Source: Siphonodentalium dalli
Taxonomy: Eukaryota; Mollusca; Scaphopoda; Gadilida; Siphonodentaliidae
NCBI GenBank assembly: GCA_032622095.1
Contig: CP136063.1
Span: 39,160,106-39,224,105, forward strand
Reading direction: 5' to 3'
DNA: 64,000 nt
The position numbers were made by a program, and so were the translations under genes. The notes beneath the pieces were generated by a model. That model searched no databases. It was not told where the DNA came from and was given only the letters and a program-made list of their open reading frames with translations. Below are positions 47,175-59,692 of this stretch, piece after piece (positions within the stretch are counted from its first letter, which is position 1; each line of letters starts with the position of its first letter).

Positions 47175-47378
47175 GTTTACTTCAAAGCTGTAATTTTTTT
47201 ATTACAAAAGTGGAGACCTAGTTTTTTTACTACAAAAGCTGGCGTTTTTTACTTCAAAAGCGGAGACCTCACTGGCGATTTTATTACAAAAGTGGTGTTA
47301 CTTCAAAAGCTGGCGTCTTTTACTTCAAGAGTGGAGATCTACTTCAAAAGTGTTCAGTTACTTCAAAGGCTGGAAAAC
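47175..47378 (+). repeat. Minisatellite copy 5
   Basis: Again preceded by gtcaaaatgtattgagtcag. It alternates aaaagctggcg and aaaagtggaga units. Confidence 0.85.
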
Positions 47379-47786
47379 TTGTGTTATGATTCCTCCCCTG
47401 TGGCCAGTTAAAAACTGCTAGTTCATATTATATAAGAAAACAGTATTGTCCTACATTTGATCAACATGGTGGGTGTCAGGTTTGGAATTTCCAACTCGAG
47501 GAAGACTTCATGCTAGTCTAGATGCTAGTATTTTGTTATTTTCTTGTTCTGATATCAAGTTTCGCACAAATTTTACTACATTTGGTCATATATATATAAA
47601 GGTACGATAATCTATTTAGTAGTTATTACTAAGCTATGTTTATTCACTATCTTATCCCTCTGCAGAACTGTCAAGCTGCATTCTTGTTATATTTATACTT
47701 TTTCACTATACTATATGAATGTCACACTCCGTATTGCTCTTTTGTGTGTGTGCTCAATTTTATACATGTTTTGCATCTATATCTAT

Positions 47787-48812
<1,026 letters not shown>

Positions 48813-49058
48813 TTATTATATAATTGATATCGATGTATATTTGACAAAACGACAGTCTATAGATGCAACTCTAATCTAATTCGAATCGAATTCCAACACA
48901 ATGTTACGATGAAGAGTCACGAATCATTCGATCGATATTCACGTCGAACAAAGGACAATGGGAATACCGAATTATTGTTGAATCGCATCTCGTTATGTGG
49001 TTTCGTTCAGTAGAACCATTTACAAAACGATAGAAATTCATATTCAAATTCTAAGTTT

Positions 49059-49586
49059 TTAAAGGTGGATTATCTCTTTGTAAACATGTATTATATAGTT
49101 ACCGGGGTATAAAATATTAGATCTGAATCGAAGACTCCTGTCCGGAAATGCTTCTATCGATTAATATTAATTTTATTTCGAATATTTTCTGGTCTAAAAA
49201 GGTGTGTTTGTTCAGATAACGAACAATATTGGTTACTGTTAACAGAGACCAGAAATTATATTGTGCAATTTTGTCACAAATAAACGTTAATTATACTCAT
49301 TATCGCTTATATATGTGGAACAAAACAGTACAAACAACCAATCTGTGACATTTGACATTCGTTGCGTAGCCGTAGGAACAGCCCAGTGCTCTATATCGCA
49401 ATACGGTCTCATCCGAATGGTCGGTTCTAAAAATAGTAACATAAATGGGCCCGATTTAATATTCGAAATAAAATCAATATTAATTGATAGAAGCTTTTCC
49501 GGACATAGGTCTTCAGTTCATATCTATTATTTTATACCAACGCAACTATTTAAAATTTGTTATTTAAAGAGATAATCCATCTTTAA
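49059..49586 (+). mobile_element. TTAA-MITE-1, copy h (young)
   Basis: 528 bp, TTAA at both ends, and nearly identical to copies i and j, sharing the variants ataccaacgcaac and tagatctgaatcgaag. Confidence 0.95.
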
Positions 49587-49645
49587 GTGAAAATTGGTAT
49601 GCATATTAGTACAAGTTATAGTATTATATGTACGAGATAATGAGG

Positions 49646-50173
49646 TTAAAGATGGATTATCTCTTTAAATAACAAATTTTAAATAGTTGCGTTGGTATAA
49701 AATAATAGATATGAACTGAAGACCTATGTCCGGAAAAGCTTCTATCAATTAATATTGATTTTATTTCGAATATTAAATCGGGCCCATTTATGTTACTATT
49801 TTTAGAACCGACCATTCGGATGAGACCGTATTGCGATATAGAGCACTGGGCTGTTCCTACGGCTACGCAACGAATGTCAAATGTCACAGATTGGTTGTTT
49901 GTACTGTTTTGTTCCACAGATATAAGCGATAATGAGTATAATTAACGTTTATTTGTGACAAAATTGCACAATATAATTTCTGGTCTCTGTTAACAGTAAC
50001 CAATATTGTTCGTTAGCTGAACAAACACACCTTTTTAGACCAGAAAATATTCGAAATAAAATTAATATTAATCGATAGAAGCATTTCCGGACAGGAGTCT
50101 TCGATTCAGATCTAATATTTTATACCCCGGTAACTATATAATACATGTTTACAAAGAGATAATCCACCTTTAA
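49646..50173 (-). mobile_element. TTAA-MITE-1, copy i (young)
   Basis: Inverted relative to copy h and only 59 bp away; same 528-bp length, TTAA at both ends. The two can pair along their whole length. Confidence 0.95.
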
Positions 50174-50460
50174 TACTTACCAATATATATATGCATACCG
50201 TGAAGATTGTATCAGATAATAATGAAAATAGCAACAGCAAATAACGATGTGTTCAGTTTGGTTTCTCTTTTAGTTCTCTTTTTTTGTCGATCTCGTCATA
50301 CTTCTGGTTCACTTTCCGGTACAAACTTATCGCCGCTCCGGCTCCTGTCACTTCCGATTGAATTATCTTCCATTATTACCACTTTAGAGGGCGTTCTCTA
50401 GTAGATTAACAGTATTTTACCCGAACAGCCATAACGCCCGGCATCAAACCGGATGCGGCG
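50174..50460. other. Spacer between MITE copies
   Basis: No gene. Its right end (cataacgcccggcatcaaac, cggatgcggcg) is the left arm of an inverted repeat that resumes after copy j. Confidence 0.6.
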
Positions 50461-50988
50461 TTAAAGGTGGATTATCTCTTTGTAAACATGTATTATATAT
50501 TTACCGGGGTATAAAATATTAGATCTGAATCGAAGACTCCTGTCCGGAAATGCTTCTATCGATTAATATTAATTTTATTTCGAATATTTTCTGGTCTAAA
50601 AAGGTGTGTTTGTTCAGCTAACGAACAATATTGGTTACTGTTAACAGAGACCAGAAATTATATTGTGCAATTTTGTCACAAATAAACGTTAATTATACTC
50701 ATTATCGCTTATATCTGTGGAACAAAACAGTACAAACAACCAATCTGTGACATTTGACATTCGTTGCGTAGCCATAGGAACAGCCCAGTGCTCTATATCG
50801 CAATACGGTCTCATCCGAATGGTCGGTTCTAAAAATAGTAACATAAATGGGCCCGATTTAATATTCGAAATAAAATCAATATTAATTGATAGAAGCTTTT
50901 CCGGACATAGGTCTTCAGTTCATATCTATTATTTTATACCAACGCAACTATTTAAAATTTGTTATTTAAAGAGATAATCCATCTTTAA
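50461..50988 (+). mobile_element. TTAA-MITE-1, copy j (young)
   Basis: 528 bp, TTAA at both ends, near-identical to h and i. It sits between the arms aaccggatgcggcg and ttaacggcccgcatccggtt, i.e. inside an older hairpin. Confidence 0.95.
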
Positions 50989-51417
50989 CGATATTAACGG
51001 CCCGCATCCGGTTTGCGATTTGCTAGAAATCCAATCGAACGCAACCTTATTTCGGATTTCGGAATTTCTGTTAAAACAAGTTTATAGTATATTATTAAGA
51101 ATAAAACTGAAATTTTACTGTAGTAGATGTAAATTATGTAACAACAGACCAACAACAAGTAAGTGTTACCTAACAAATGGAATAAATTAGATTTCTGACT
51201 GAATTTTCGTTAGATTTGTCCATATTTTCGTGGTAAATAATATAATTAGTCACGTGACAATTTGTTTGACAACAAACAGACGACACATGGTTTGAATTGT
51301 GATCGTTTTGAAAAAAAAGAGTTATTACATGTATTTCATTTGACATATTGTTGCTTACTCACTCATCTATGTTCTAGTTGGGTTTCATTTCAGAAAGTGG
51401 TAATAATAGTAATAACT
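50989..51417. other. Intergenic, nothing recognised
   Basis: AT-rich, no gene supported. Confidence 0.55.
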
Positions 51418-51583
51418 TGATTTTGTCGGGCGTTATGGTTTATTAACGGCCCTCCAGAAATGATTAACAGCCCTCGGGCCATTAAATGCCCTCGACTTCG
51501 TCTCGGGCCTTTAATGAACCCCTCGGGCTGTTAATCATTTCTGGAGGGCCGTTAATAAACCATAACGCCCTCCCAAATCAAGT
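51418..51583. repeat. GC-rich near-perfect palindrome of about 165 bp
   Basis: cgggcgttatggtttattaa, cggccctccagaaatgatta, acagccctcggg are followed by their complements after a short centre (ccctcgacttcgtctcggg). Arms of about 65 bp, few mismatches, and GC-rich compared with its surroundings. Related text (cataacgcccgg) occurs near 50430. Confidence 0.88.
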
Positions 51584-52369
51584 TGTTGGTATATTGATTA
51601 GAAACCCAATTTCACAACACTATTCCCCCTTTTAAAATAATTAATGTAAGTTAGTGAATTTTAAAACTATAACTTGAGTATCAGTGGTGACTGCACAATT
51701 GTTCACTCAATATGTTGGTTAATTCCTTTGATTGAGCTTGACTCTTGGAAACTGAAAACCAGTGCCGAATCCAACTGTGATGATGTTAAGACGCTTAAAC
51801 CTTTACATTGTGGATTATTATCGTTCTTGAAATCAATCATAATCTGACGTTTCCGCCGACCGGGTGGCGAAACAATCACCGTTGAATGTTCAGAAACAAC
51901 ACCCGAACTTGTTTTCTCCCGGGATACCCCCAGTTTAGTTTCAGTAACTGAAACAAGAGAACTATGGTTGAATTTCGTTGTATCGTCGATTGTGAAAACT
52001 TATCCATAATCGCTATGTCCAACTGAACTAGTTTAACCTGTCTCAGTGACGGTCGCGTGGCTATATGCCTGTGGTGTAGTATGATGCATGTGCCAAAATG
52101 TTCATCAGTACTACTCCTACGTGGTACGGTGCTTGCTATATACACTATACCATTTACATCTGATGACAACGATAACTATTCTGTTTCTGTGGAACACGAT
52201 ATAACAGTTAAGTTGGCTTCAGCTGTACACACCGATGATATTATCTGTGTTGACACATTCATTTGAGATGACGTAACCGCGACAACCGGAAACGTCACAT
52301 ACGGGCTGATATTCGGTGAATACGTCAGTTGAGTATCACCACCAAGACTAGTGCTACTCCTACGCTTCG
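51584..52369. other. Probable 5' region of the second gypsy-like element
   Basis: No clear Gag frame is recognised; short frames only. No LTR pair was found for this element. Confidence 0.4.
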
Positions 52370-53081
52370 GTGACCGATATCGTAGTACATAATGCATTAG
52401 TTCCGACCACTGACTGTACCCTGTTCACATCACCAACTTGTCCTTATTGGTTATTTAAACCTACAATGCGCGCTCCTGCCATTCTCAATTATGAATGTGC
52501 GGTTTTCAAGGCAACATGTGACTTAGTATCACTGTCTAACACTCTGACACCAGACGAATTTAGCGGCGACCATTCGCATGCGAGAACCGTTCAAGTTAGG
52601 AAATCTCCGATATTGAACGTTATTCAAGAACAACACCGTGAAATTAACTATAGATGTTGGGGCAGAGACAAATATGTTGAAGTCTTCAGTGGCATCTCGT
52701 CTAGTCCTAAAAGTTACAAAGCCAAATCATAGGGCTCTACAGGCTTATGGGAAATCACATATGAATGTGGTTGGCGAAACACGATTCGTTTTTACGCGAG
52801 ATGACAAAAAGCTTCAACTGGATGCACTTGTCGTACAAGATTTGGATGTCAACGGATTGGCTGGCAGGGTATTTATGATTGCCAACGACGTTAGCATTAG
52901 ACCGGTGACACGAACTCTTCGAGTGGGAAAGAAGGGCCCGTATCCATACGCATATCACAGCCAAGATGAAGGTCCCCACGTCATCCGTCGGACTACATCC
53001 TATGTGTCGAAAGCGCCATCACAGAAAAACAACTGTTTGGCCAGGGGAGTTTCTAGAACTCAATGTACCCAAAGAAATTGA
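52370..53081 (+). pseudogene. Second gypsy-like element: protease region
   Basis: Two overlapping frames. In the second, L-T-I-D-V-G-A-E-T (D6) is the aspartic protease active site with Val where Thr/Ser is usual. V-V-Q-D-L-D-V-N-G-L-A-G is the equivalent of V-V-K-D-L-D-C-D-V-L-A-G in the 12-kb element, so both belong to one lineage. Confidence 0.7.
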
Positions 53082-54310
53082 TTCTGACTCTATTCTAGCA
53101 CTAGAACCCAGATGCGACTCATTTGTATCCAAGCAATGGTCGGAACCTCGTTTCGATTCACTTGTTGGCAATACAATCCGAATTCATAATGATACTATCC
53201 AGTTCGTCAATCTACGACGCAATGAACACTTTGGTCAGGTGTTACAAGTTTCGTCCGAGATAACCAAAACACCTACATGCATACCAGCTTCGGTTACCAG
53301 ACGGAACAAGACATCACAAGCGTATGGTCTGCACTCAGAGGCAGTAGCTGGGGATCCGGACTATATTCGTCCCCCAGAAATCAAATCGGAATTCTTACAA
53401 GCACTAACTAATTATGACAATGTGTTTAACCCAGCCTTTCCTGGCTACAATGGATCGTGTGGGAAATTCGAAAATGTCATTAACATGGGCCCTGTCCAAC
53501 CTCCACAACGCAAAGGTCACGTATCTCGATATTCCCAAGACAAATTAGTGGAGCTTCAAGACAAATTTGATGAATTAGAAAAACTGGGGGTATATCGGAA
53601 ACCAGAAGAGATTGGCGTGGTCGCGGAATATTTGAATCCCTCTTTTCTTATACAGAAACCAAGTGGCGGATAACGAATTGTAACAGCATTCGCCGATGTA
53701 GGCCGGAATATTAAACCGCAGCCATCAATCATGCCAGACGTCGACTCTACACTAAGAAAAATCGGCCAATGGCGCTACATAGCAACAACAGATCTCAGAA
53801 AATCTTTCTACCAGATACCGCTCGCCAGGGCATCATCAAATACTGTGGCGTTGCTACCCCTTTTAAAGGTATCCGTGTATACACATGCACAGTCATGGTT
53901 ATGCCTGGGTCGGAGACTGCCCTCGAGGAACTGATGTCAAGAGTGTTAGGTGATCTGTTGCAAGAAGGGGTGGTTGCCAAATTAGCCGATGATCTATTTT
54001 GTGGAGGCAACACACCAAACGAATTACTCAATAATTGAACCAGAGTCCTACAGGCTTTCGAGTCATGCGACCTAAAGTTGTCATCTACCAAGACTTGTAT
54101 CGCCCCAAAGCGAACAATGATTCTTGAATGGGACTGGTGCGAAGGAAAAATTCAAGCATGTGGACATACCGTCGCTGCATTCCCGACATGCAATCGCCCG
54201 ACAACCGGTCGAGGGTTGCGGTCATTCATTGGGGCATATAAAATATATATATACACATCGCAAGCAACAAAGCCATTGTATTACCCAAACGTAGCGACGA
54301 GCTCTGGATA
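52966..54310 (+). pseudogene. Second gypsy-like element: reverse transcriptase, decayed
   Basis: RT blocks L-N-P-S-F-L-I-Q-K-P-S-G-G, then a TAA (53671-53673), [18 protein letters not shown] and the catalytic K-L-A-D-D-L-F. Here LADD is intact, unlike the first element. There is a frameshift near 53840 and a TGA at 54036-54038. Confidence 0.8.
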
Positions 54311-54882
54311 GTAACCGATGGGTCAGTTTAACAACGAGGAATCGGAGCCACCATGTATGCAGCGATAAACGGTAAACATGCTCTAGCTGGGTTCTTCAGT
54401 ACTAAATTACTGAAAAAGCAAGCAACGTAGCTTCCTTATGAGATCGAAGCTCTAAGCATCACTGTGGTCGTCAAGCATTTTAGTCCGTTCATCAGACAAA
54501 GTGACCATCAAGCATGCGTACTAACAGACAACAAACCTTGCGTAAAGCACTCGAGAAGCTTTGCAGAGGAGAGTTTTCCGCAAACCCACGAGTTGCGACA
54601 TTCTTGACTAATGTAAGCCGATACCATGTGTCTATTCGTCACATCACGGGCTCCAACAATCTGGTGTCAGATTTGGCTAGTCGTCATCCAACAGAGTGCA
54701 ATAGTCGGGATTGCCGAATCTGCCTTTGCGTAGCAGAAAGCGTAGATTGTGTTGTTCGACAGACAACTACACAGGACATAATAGAGGGAAATGTTCGCTT
54801 GCCATTCACAAGCAGAGCTGCATGGCTTCAGACGCAGTCGGAGTGTCGCGATCTGCGACGGACGCGAGCTCACTTAACGTAA
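54311..54882 (+). pseudogene. Second gypsy-like element: RNase H
   Basis: V-T-D-G-S-V, Y-E-I-E-A-L, L-T-D-N-K-P-C-V and G-S-N-N-L-V-S-D-L carry the four expected carboxylates. Stops near 54330 and 54430 and a frame change near 54540 break the reading. Confidence 0.75.
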
Positions 54883-54956
54883 TGAACGCGACCGGGAAAA
54901 AAGACCACTAACGTGCGAGATGTCAAAAGATATCTCAATGTCGCTCTTTTGGCTAA

Positions 54957-55790
54957 ATGTGGCCTATTGTCAAAAGGCAAGAACCCTTATCTCGCGATCG
55001 GGAGTGCATCGTAGTACCACGGGAAGTTTTGTCAGGATTGGTGACAGCTATACACTTAAAGTTAGACCATCCAAGTGCACATCAAATAAAAGCAGTGGTT
55101 TGCCGCCAGTTATATGCACTTGACATGGACACAATAGTCGACACGGTTACCCAAAGCTGCCACGTGTGTGCATCGCTCAGACCCGTGCCTAATATCCTGA
55201 AAGATCAGACATCGACCGACCCACCGGAAACAATAGGGGTGTCCATTGCTGCTGATGCCTTCAACCGAAATAAACAGATTGTTCCATTGTTGAGAGAAAC
55301 AGTGACATCGTACACCGAAGCCTTCCTTATCGAGGACGAAAGCGCAGCAACACTTCGCGACGCTCTCATCACGATGTGTGATAAACTGACGCCCCTTGAC
55401 GAACCACCGGCTATTATCCACACTGATCCGGCTCCTGGATTTCAAGCGTTGACCAATGATAAATCGCTTTCAAAAGTTAACATCGCAATAGAACTTGGTC
55501 GGGTTAAGAACTTGAACAAAAACCCGGTACCGGAACGTGCAGTTAAGGAGTTAGAAAACGAGATTTGTCGTCAAGAATACCGACTCGACGTCTTAACGCC
55601 AGTCAAGCTTGCGGTGGCGGTTGTTAGGTTAAATTCGCGTTTACGAAGCAGTGGACTCTTTACATGCGAAATGCTCTTTCAACGCGACCAGTACACAAAC
55701 ACTCAGCTTCCAGTACTTATCAAAAGTTTCTACATTTGGTCAAAATTGTGGACTGAAATGGTCATCAGTTGGAGATTTTTTCCAACCTAA
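54957..55790 (+). pseudogene. Second gypsy-like element: integrase
   Basis: 277 codons without a stop. H38/H42 (H-P-S-A-H) and C68/C71 (C-H-V-C) form the HHCC zinc site; D100, D157 (H-T-D-P) and E193 (P-V-P-E) give D,D35E. The frame runs into a dispersed repeat (ttggtcaaaattgtggactg) at about 55735, which truncates the C-terminus and any 3' LTR. Confidence 0.8.
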
Positions 55791-56221
55791 GGGTGTAAGA
55801 TTTGAAATTTCCAATACTATTGGAAAGCTTGAAGTCAGTCTAGATGCTAGGATTTTGCGACTTTCTTCTTTAGTTTTCAAAATTTTCTCACATCCGGCCG
55901 AACAACCATGGTCGGCCCGGTGTGTCCCGGTCTCTTAGCCGTGTGCATTTGTCTGGAGTTAGATCCCTAGATGTTCGGATTTATGCAATTTCAAGGTTCA
56001 AATATCTGAATGTTCTTATACCGGGTACATAGAACCATGGTTTATGAATATATAAGCTATTAGGCCTGATTATTGAGGTGGAAGGGGGTGCAATGGATTT
56101 ACGCAACACTTGTATGATCGGATTCAAGGGGGTGCAGTTGTAATTTCTCAAAGTGGACACCCACCAACGGGGACCCTCTAGCCACATCCATGGGTAGGTT
56201 AGCCCGGTTTGATTATCATGT
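55791..56221. other. Intergenic with dispersed-repeat remnant
   Basis: The start (gtgtaagatttgaaatttcc, cagtctagatgctag) matches about 47465-47530. The rest is unrecognised. Confidence 0.5.
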
Positions 56222-56434
56222 TTACTAGTTATTACTAAGCTAGGTTTATTCACTATCTTGTCCATCTGCAGAACTGTCAAGCTGCATTCTTGTTATATTT
56301 ATATAGTTATAATTTTTCACTATACTATATGACTGTCACACTCCGTATTGCTCTTTTGTATGTGTGCTCAATTGTCTACGTGTTCTGCATCTATTAGCCA
56401 TTAAAATTATCTATCTATCTAGTTACATGGTGTA

Positions 56435-56885
56435 GGTTACAGTGAAGTAATTCGATAGGTAGCGCCCTCCAACGGATTTTGGACCAAGATGCAGGAGAGA
56501 ATTAAACAAATTCTGGGCTCTGGTTGGTTAATAGTAGTTTCGATATTTAAACATATAAAATACATGCAATCACTCCTCTTGAAATTTCAGACTCCAAACA
56601 AAACATTGGCACATTGTAAAGCACGTGGTTCCTAGATTTATTTGTTTTGGTGTGAGGTGAAAAATGTCAATATTTATTTCATGCAATTCTGACTCTCGAT
56701 TATAAATCCCAAATTTAAAGCTACATTCCATGCTCAACGATATGATTTTTTTCATGCAGAAACTTTGCGCAGATGCCAATTCCGGTGACCATGTACTCAT
56801 TTATCACAATTCGTGGATAGTCAGGGCTGCAGGCCATTATATGTTAACACTGAGGCCTATGGGAAATAATTACTTCACTGTAACC
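56435..56885. mobile_element. 451-bp MITE with ggttacagtgaagtaatt TIRs
   Basis: Perfect 18-bp inverted termini. It interrupts acatggtgta|gaggggtgc, which copy A shows uninterrupted at 47794-47811. TGTA precedes and TGTC follows, a probable 4-bp target duplication. Non-coding. Confidence 0.92.
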
Positions 56886-56886
56886 T

Positions 56887-57696
<810 letters not shown>

Positions 57697-58443
57697 TCAG
57701 GTGTGGATTTTCATATGCGCCACCAAGTTGCTTAATCGATTAAATGATTTCCCGCATATATCACAATGGTAAAGCTGATCTCCGGTGTGAATTCTTTTAT
57801 GCACCACCAAGTTGCTCGACCGATTAAATGATTTCCCGCATATATCACAATGGTAAGGCTGATCTCCGGTGTGGATTATTTTATGCGCCACCAAGTTGCT
57901 TGATCGATTAAATGATTTCCCGCATATATCACAATAGTAAGGCTGATCTCCAGTGTGGATTCCTTTATGCGCCGCCAAGTGGTTCGTTTGTTTAAATGAT
58001 TTCCCGCATATGTCACAATGGTAAGGCATATCCCCGGTGTGGATTCTTTTATGTTTCACCAAGTGGTTCGATAGTCTAAATGATTTCTCGCATACATCAC
58101 ACTGGTAAGGTTTATCTCCGGTGTGGATTCTCTTATGTCTCACCAAGTTGCTCGATTGATTAAATGATATCCCGCATATATCACAATGGTAAGGCTTATC
58201 TCCGGTGTGGATTCTCTTATGTGACGCCAAGTCAGTCGATTGATTACATGATTTCCCGCATATATCACACTGGTAAGGCTTATCTCCGGTGTGGATTCTC
58301 TTATGTTTCATCAAGTTGCCTGAAGTGAAAAGTTTCCCACATACTTCACAAATATGTCGACTATTTCCTGTGTTGGCGGTCTCATGTCGACTATTTCCTG
58401 TGTTGGCGGTCTCATGGACATTTTTGTTAGAATCTCCCATCAT
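57697..58443 (-). CDS. C2H2 zinc-finger protein B, eight fingers
   Basis: 248 residues from M-M-G-D-S-N-K-N-V to a TGA after K-I-H-T. The leader contains H-E-T-A-N-T-G-N-S-R twice in tandem (a 30-bp duplication absent from copy A). Finger 1 is one residue short (L-F-T-S-G-N-L) and finger 2 has Cys in place of the core Phe (K-S-C-N-Q-S), so both may be weak. Fingers 3-8 are canonical, with helices N-Q-S-S-N-L, R-L-S-N-H-L, K-Q-T-N-H-L and three N-R-S/L-S-N-L. The stop lies in a linker and cuts off at least three more units. A LINE tail lies directly upstream of the ATG, so expression may be altered. Confidence 0.7.
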   Translation of the reverse strand: MMGDSNKNVHETANTGNSRHETANTGNSRHICEVCGKLFTSGNLMKHKRIHTGDKPYQCDICGKSCNQSTDLASHKRIHTGDKPYHCDICGISFNQSSNLVRHKRIHTGDKPYQCDVCEKSFRLSNHLVKHKRIHTGDMPYHCDICGKSFKQTNHLAAHKGIHTGDQPYYCDICGKSFNRSSNLVAHKIIHTGDQPYHCDICGKSFNRSSNLVVHKRIHTGDQLYHCDICGKSFNRLSNLVAHMKIHT

Positions 58444-58448
58444 TTGGA

Positions 58449-58708
58449 TTGTCCTGTATCTGTATATGTTTCAGTGCTGAAGCCTCTCGACTGCGTTTGT
58501 GCTGTGGGAGGACTATGATGTTGTGTCCGTTGTATTTCGCATGTGCTCTCCTCCAGGCTGTTCCACTCCTCGATAGCGCGAACAAAGAACGAGTTTCTGA
58601 ATTGTGCCGTTTTTTCTCGTATCCTTTGGATGGAGTTTGAGTTGATACACTCCTCCTTTTCGACAAGGTTACTTTTTCGCCTTTATTTTCCTTCCTTTCT
58701 TTTTTGGT
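58449..58708 (-). mobile_element. 3' end of a non-LTR retrotransposon
   Basis: On the minus strand the text F-R-N-S-F-F-V-R-A-I-E-E-W-N-S-L is the conserved extreme C-terminus of CR1/Jockey-type ORF2 proteins. About 30 further codons and a short 3' end (acagatacagg) follow. The piece is absent from copy A, where tctagggcaatcc reads straight through. Confidence 0.75.
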
Positions 58709-58937
58709 GTATCCTAGATTATTATATCGGTGTATATTTGAGAAAGCGACAGTCTATATTTACAACTCTAGTCGAACAAAGGACAATGGGAATACTGAAT
58801 TATGTTGTTCTATCGCGTCTCGTTATGTGGTTTCGTTCAGTAGAACCATTTACAAAACGATAGAAACACAGTGGTGCAAGATCGGTGGAGAAAACGGTGG
58901 AGAGTTTCAAGATGGCGACGGACAAAGCAATTTATCT

Positions 58938-59692
58938 GATCTTCGATTTTGAAGATCCCCCGATTCCTACCGAAAGATATTCGGCATTACTCGGTTTGAC
59001 GTCTGGGTGTATTCTGCACATACTCCGAACAGATCCCCAATGTGTAACATACCCGAGCTACGGGACAAAACTCTAATCCATACATGCCAAGTTTCATAAA
59101 TACATTTCGCCGTATTGAAGGAACAAACACCACAGTCAAGTCGAAACGTGAAATGTGTACCTATTTAAGCACTGTATCAATATATAGTGATTGATAGTGC
59201 AGTGAACACGAGTATAGCATGCTGAAATTGATGTTTTCAAAAGTAGATTATACTTCTACTATTTCGGCACTTACAAATGATTAAACAATTTATTTATTTA
59301 CGTTGTGCGCTTATTTAAATTTTTTTTAAAGTCTTTTTCGTAACGTCTGGTGGCGTTCTACACCACCGTAACTGACTTGTGTCTGTTCAAAGTCAAACTA
59401 TAGACGTATATAAATATCGTCTGCATGATTGTTAAAAAACAATTTTAATTCATGATTGATTGACATTCAATAATTAATTAATTGTTAATTTGTCTTTATT
59501 ATATATACGGTATAATCGCAGAGTACACAAATGTAAATTATAACATCAAATAAAACACACAACTGCAGTCAACATCAACAAAAACAACAGCGAAGTATAC
59601 TATTTAAGTATCCAGATATTCGATGTTGAAGATCCCCCGGAGATACCCGAATCGGCTCGGCAATATTCGGGGGATCTTCAAAATCGAAGATC
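58938..59692. mobile_element. 755-bp element with 24-bp hairpin-forming TIRs
   Basis: gatcttcgattttgaagatc plus cccc at the left is perfectly inverted at the right. The first 20 bases are themselves a hairpin (gatcttc...gaagatc). A second inverted copy of the motif at 59619 makes the right end a longer stem. Interior non-coding; a 63-aa frame begins upstream of the left end and is not supported. Confidence 0.65.

Noticed and set aside
58885-59076. 63-aa frame starting before the hairpin-TIR element
   Set aside because: Runs across a transposon end; no domain.
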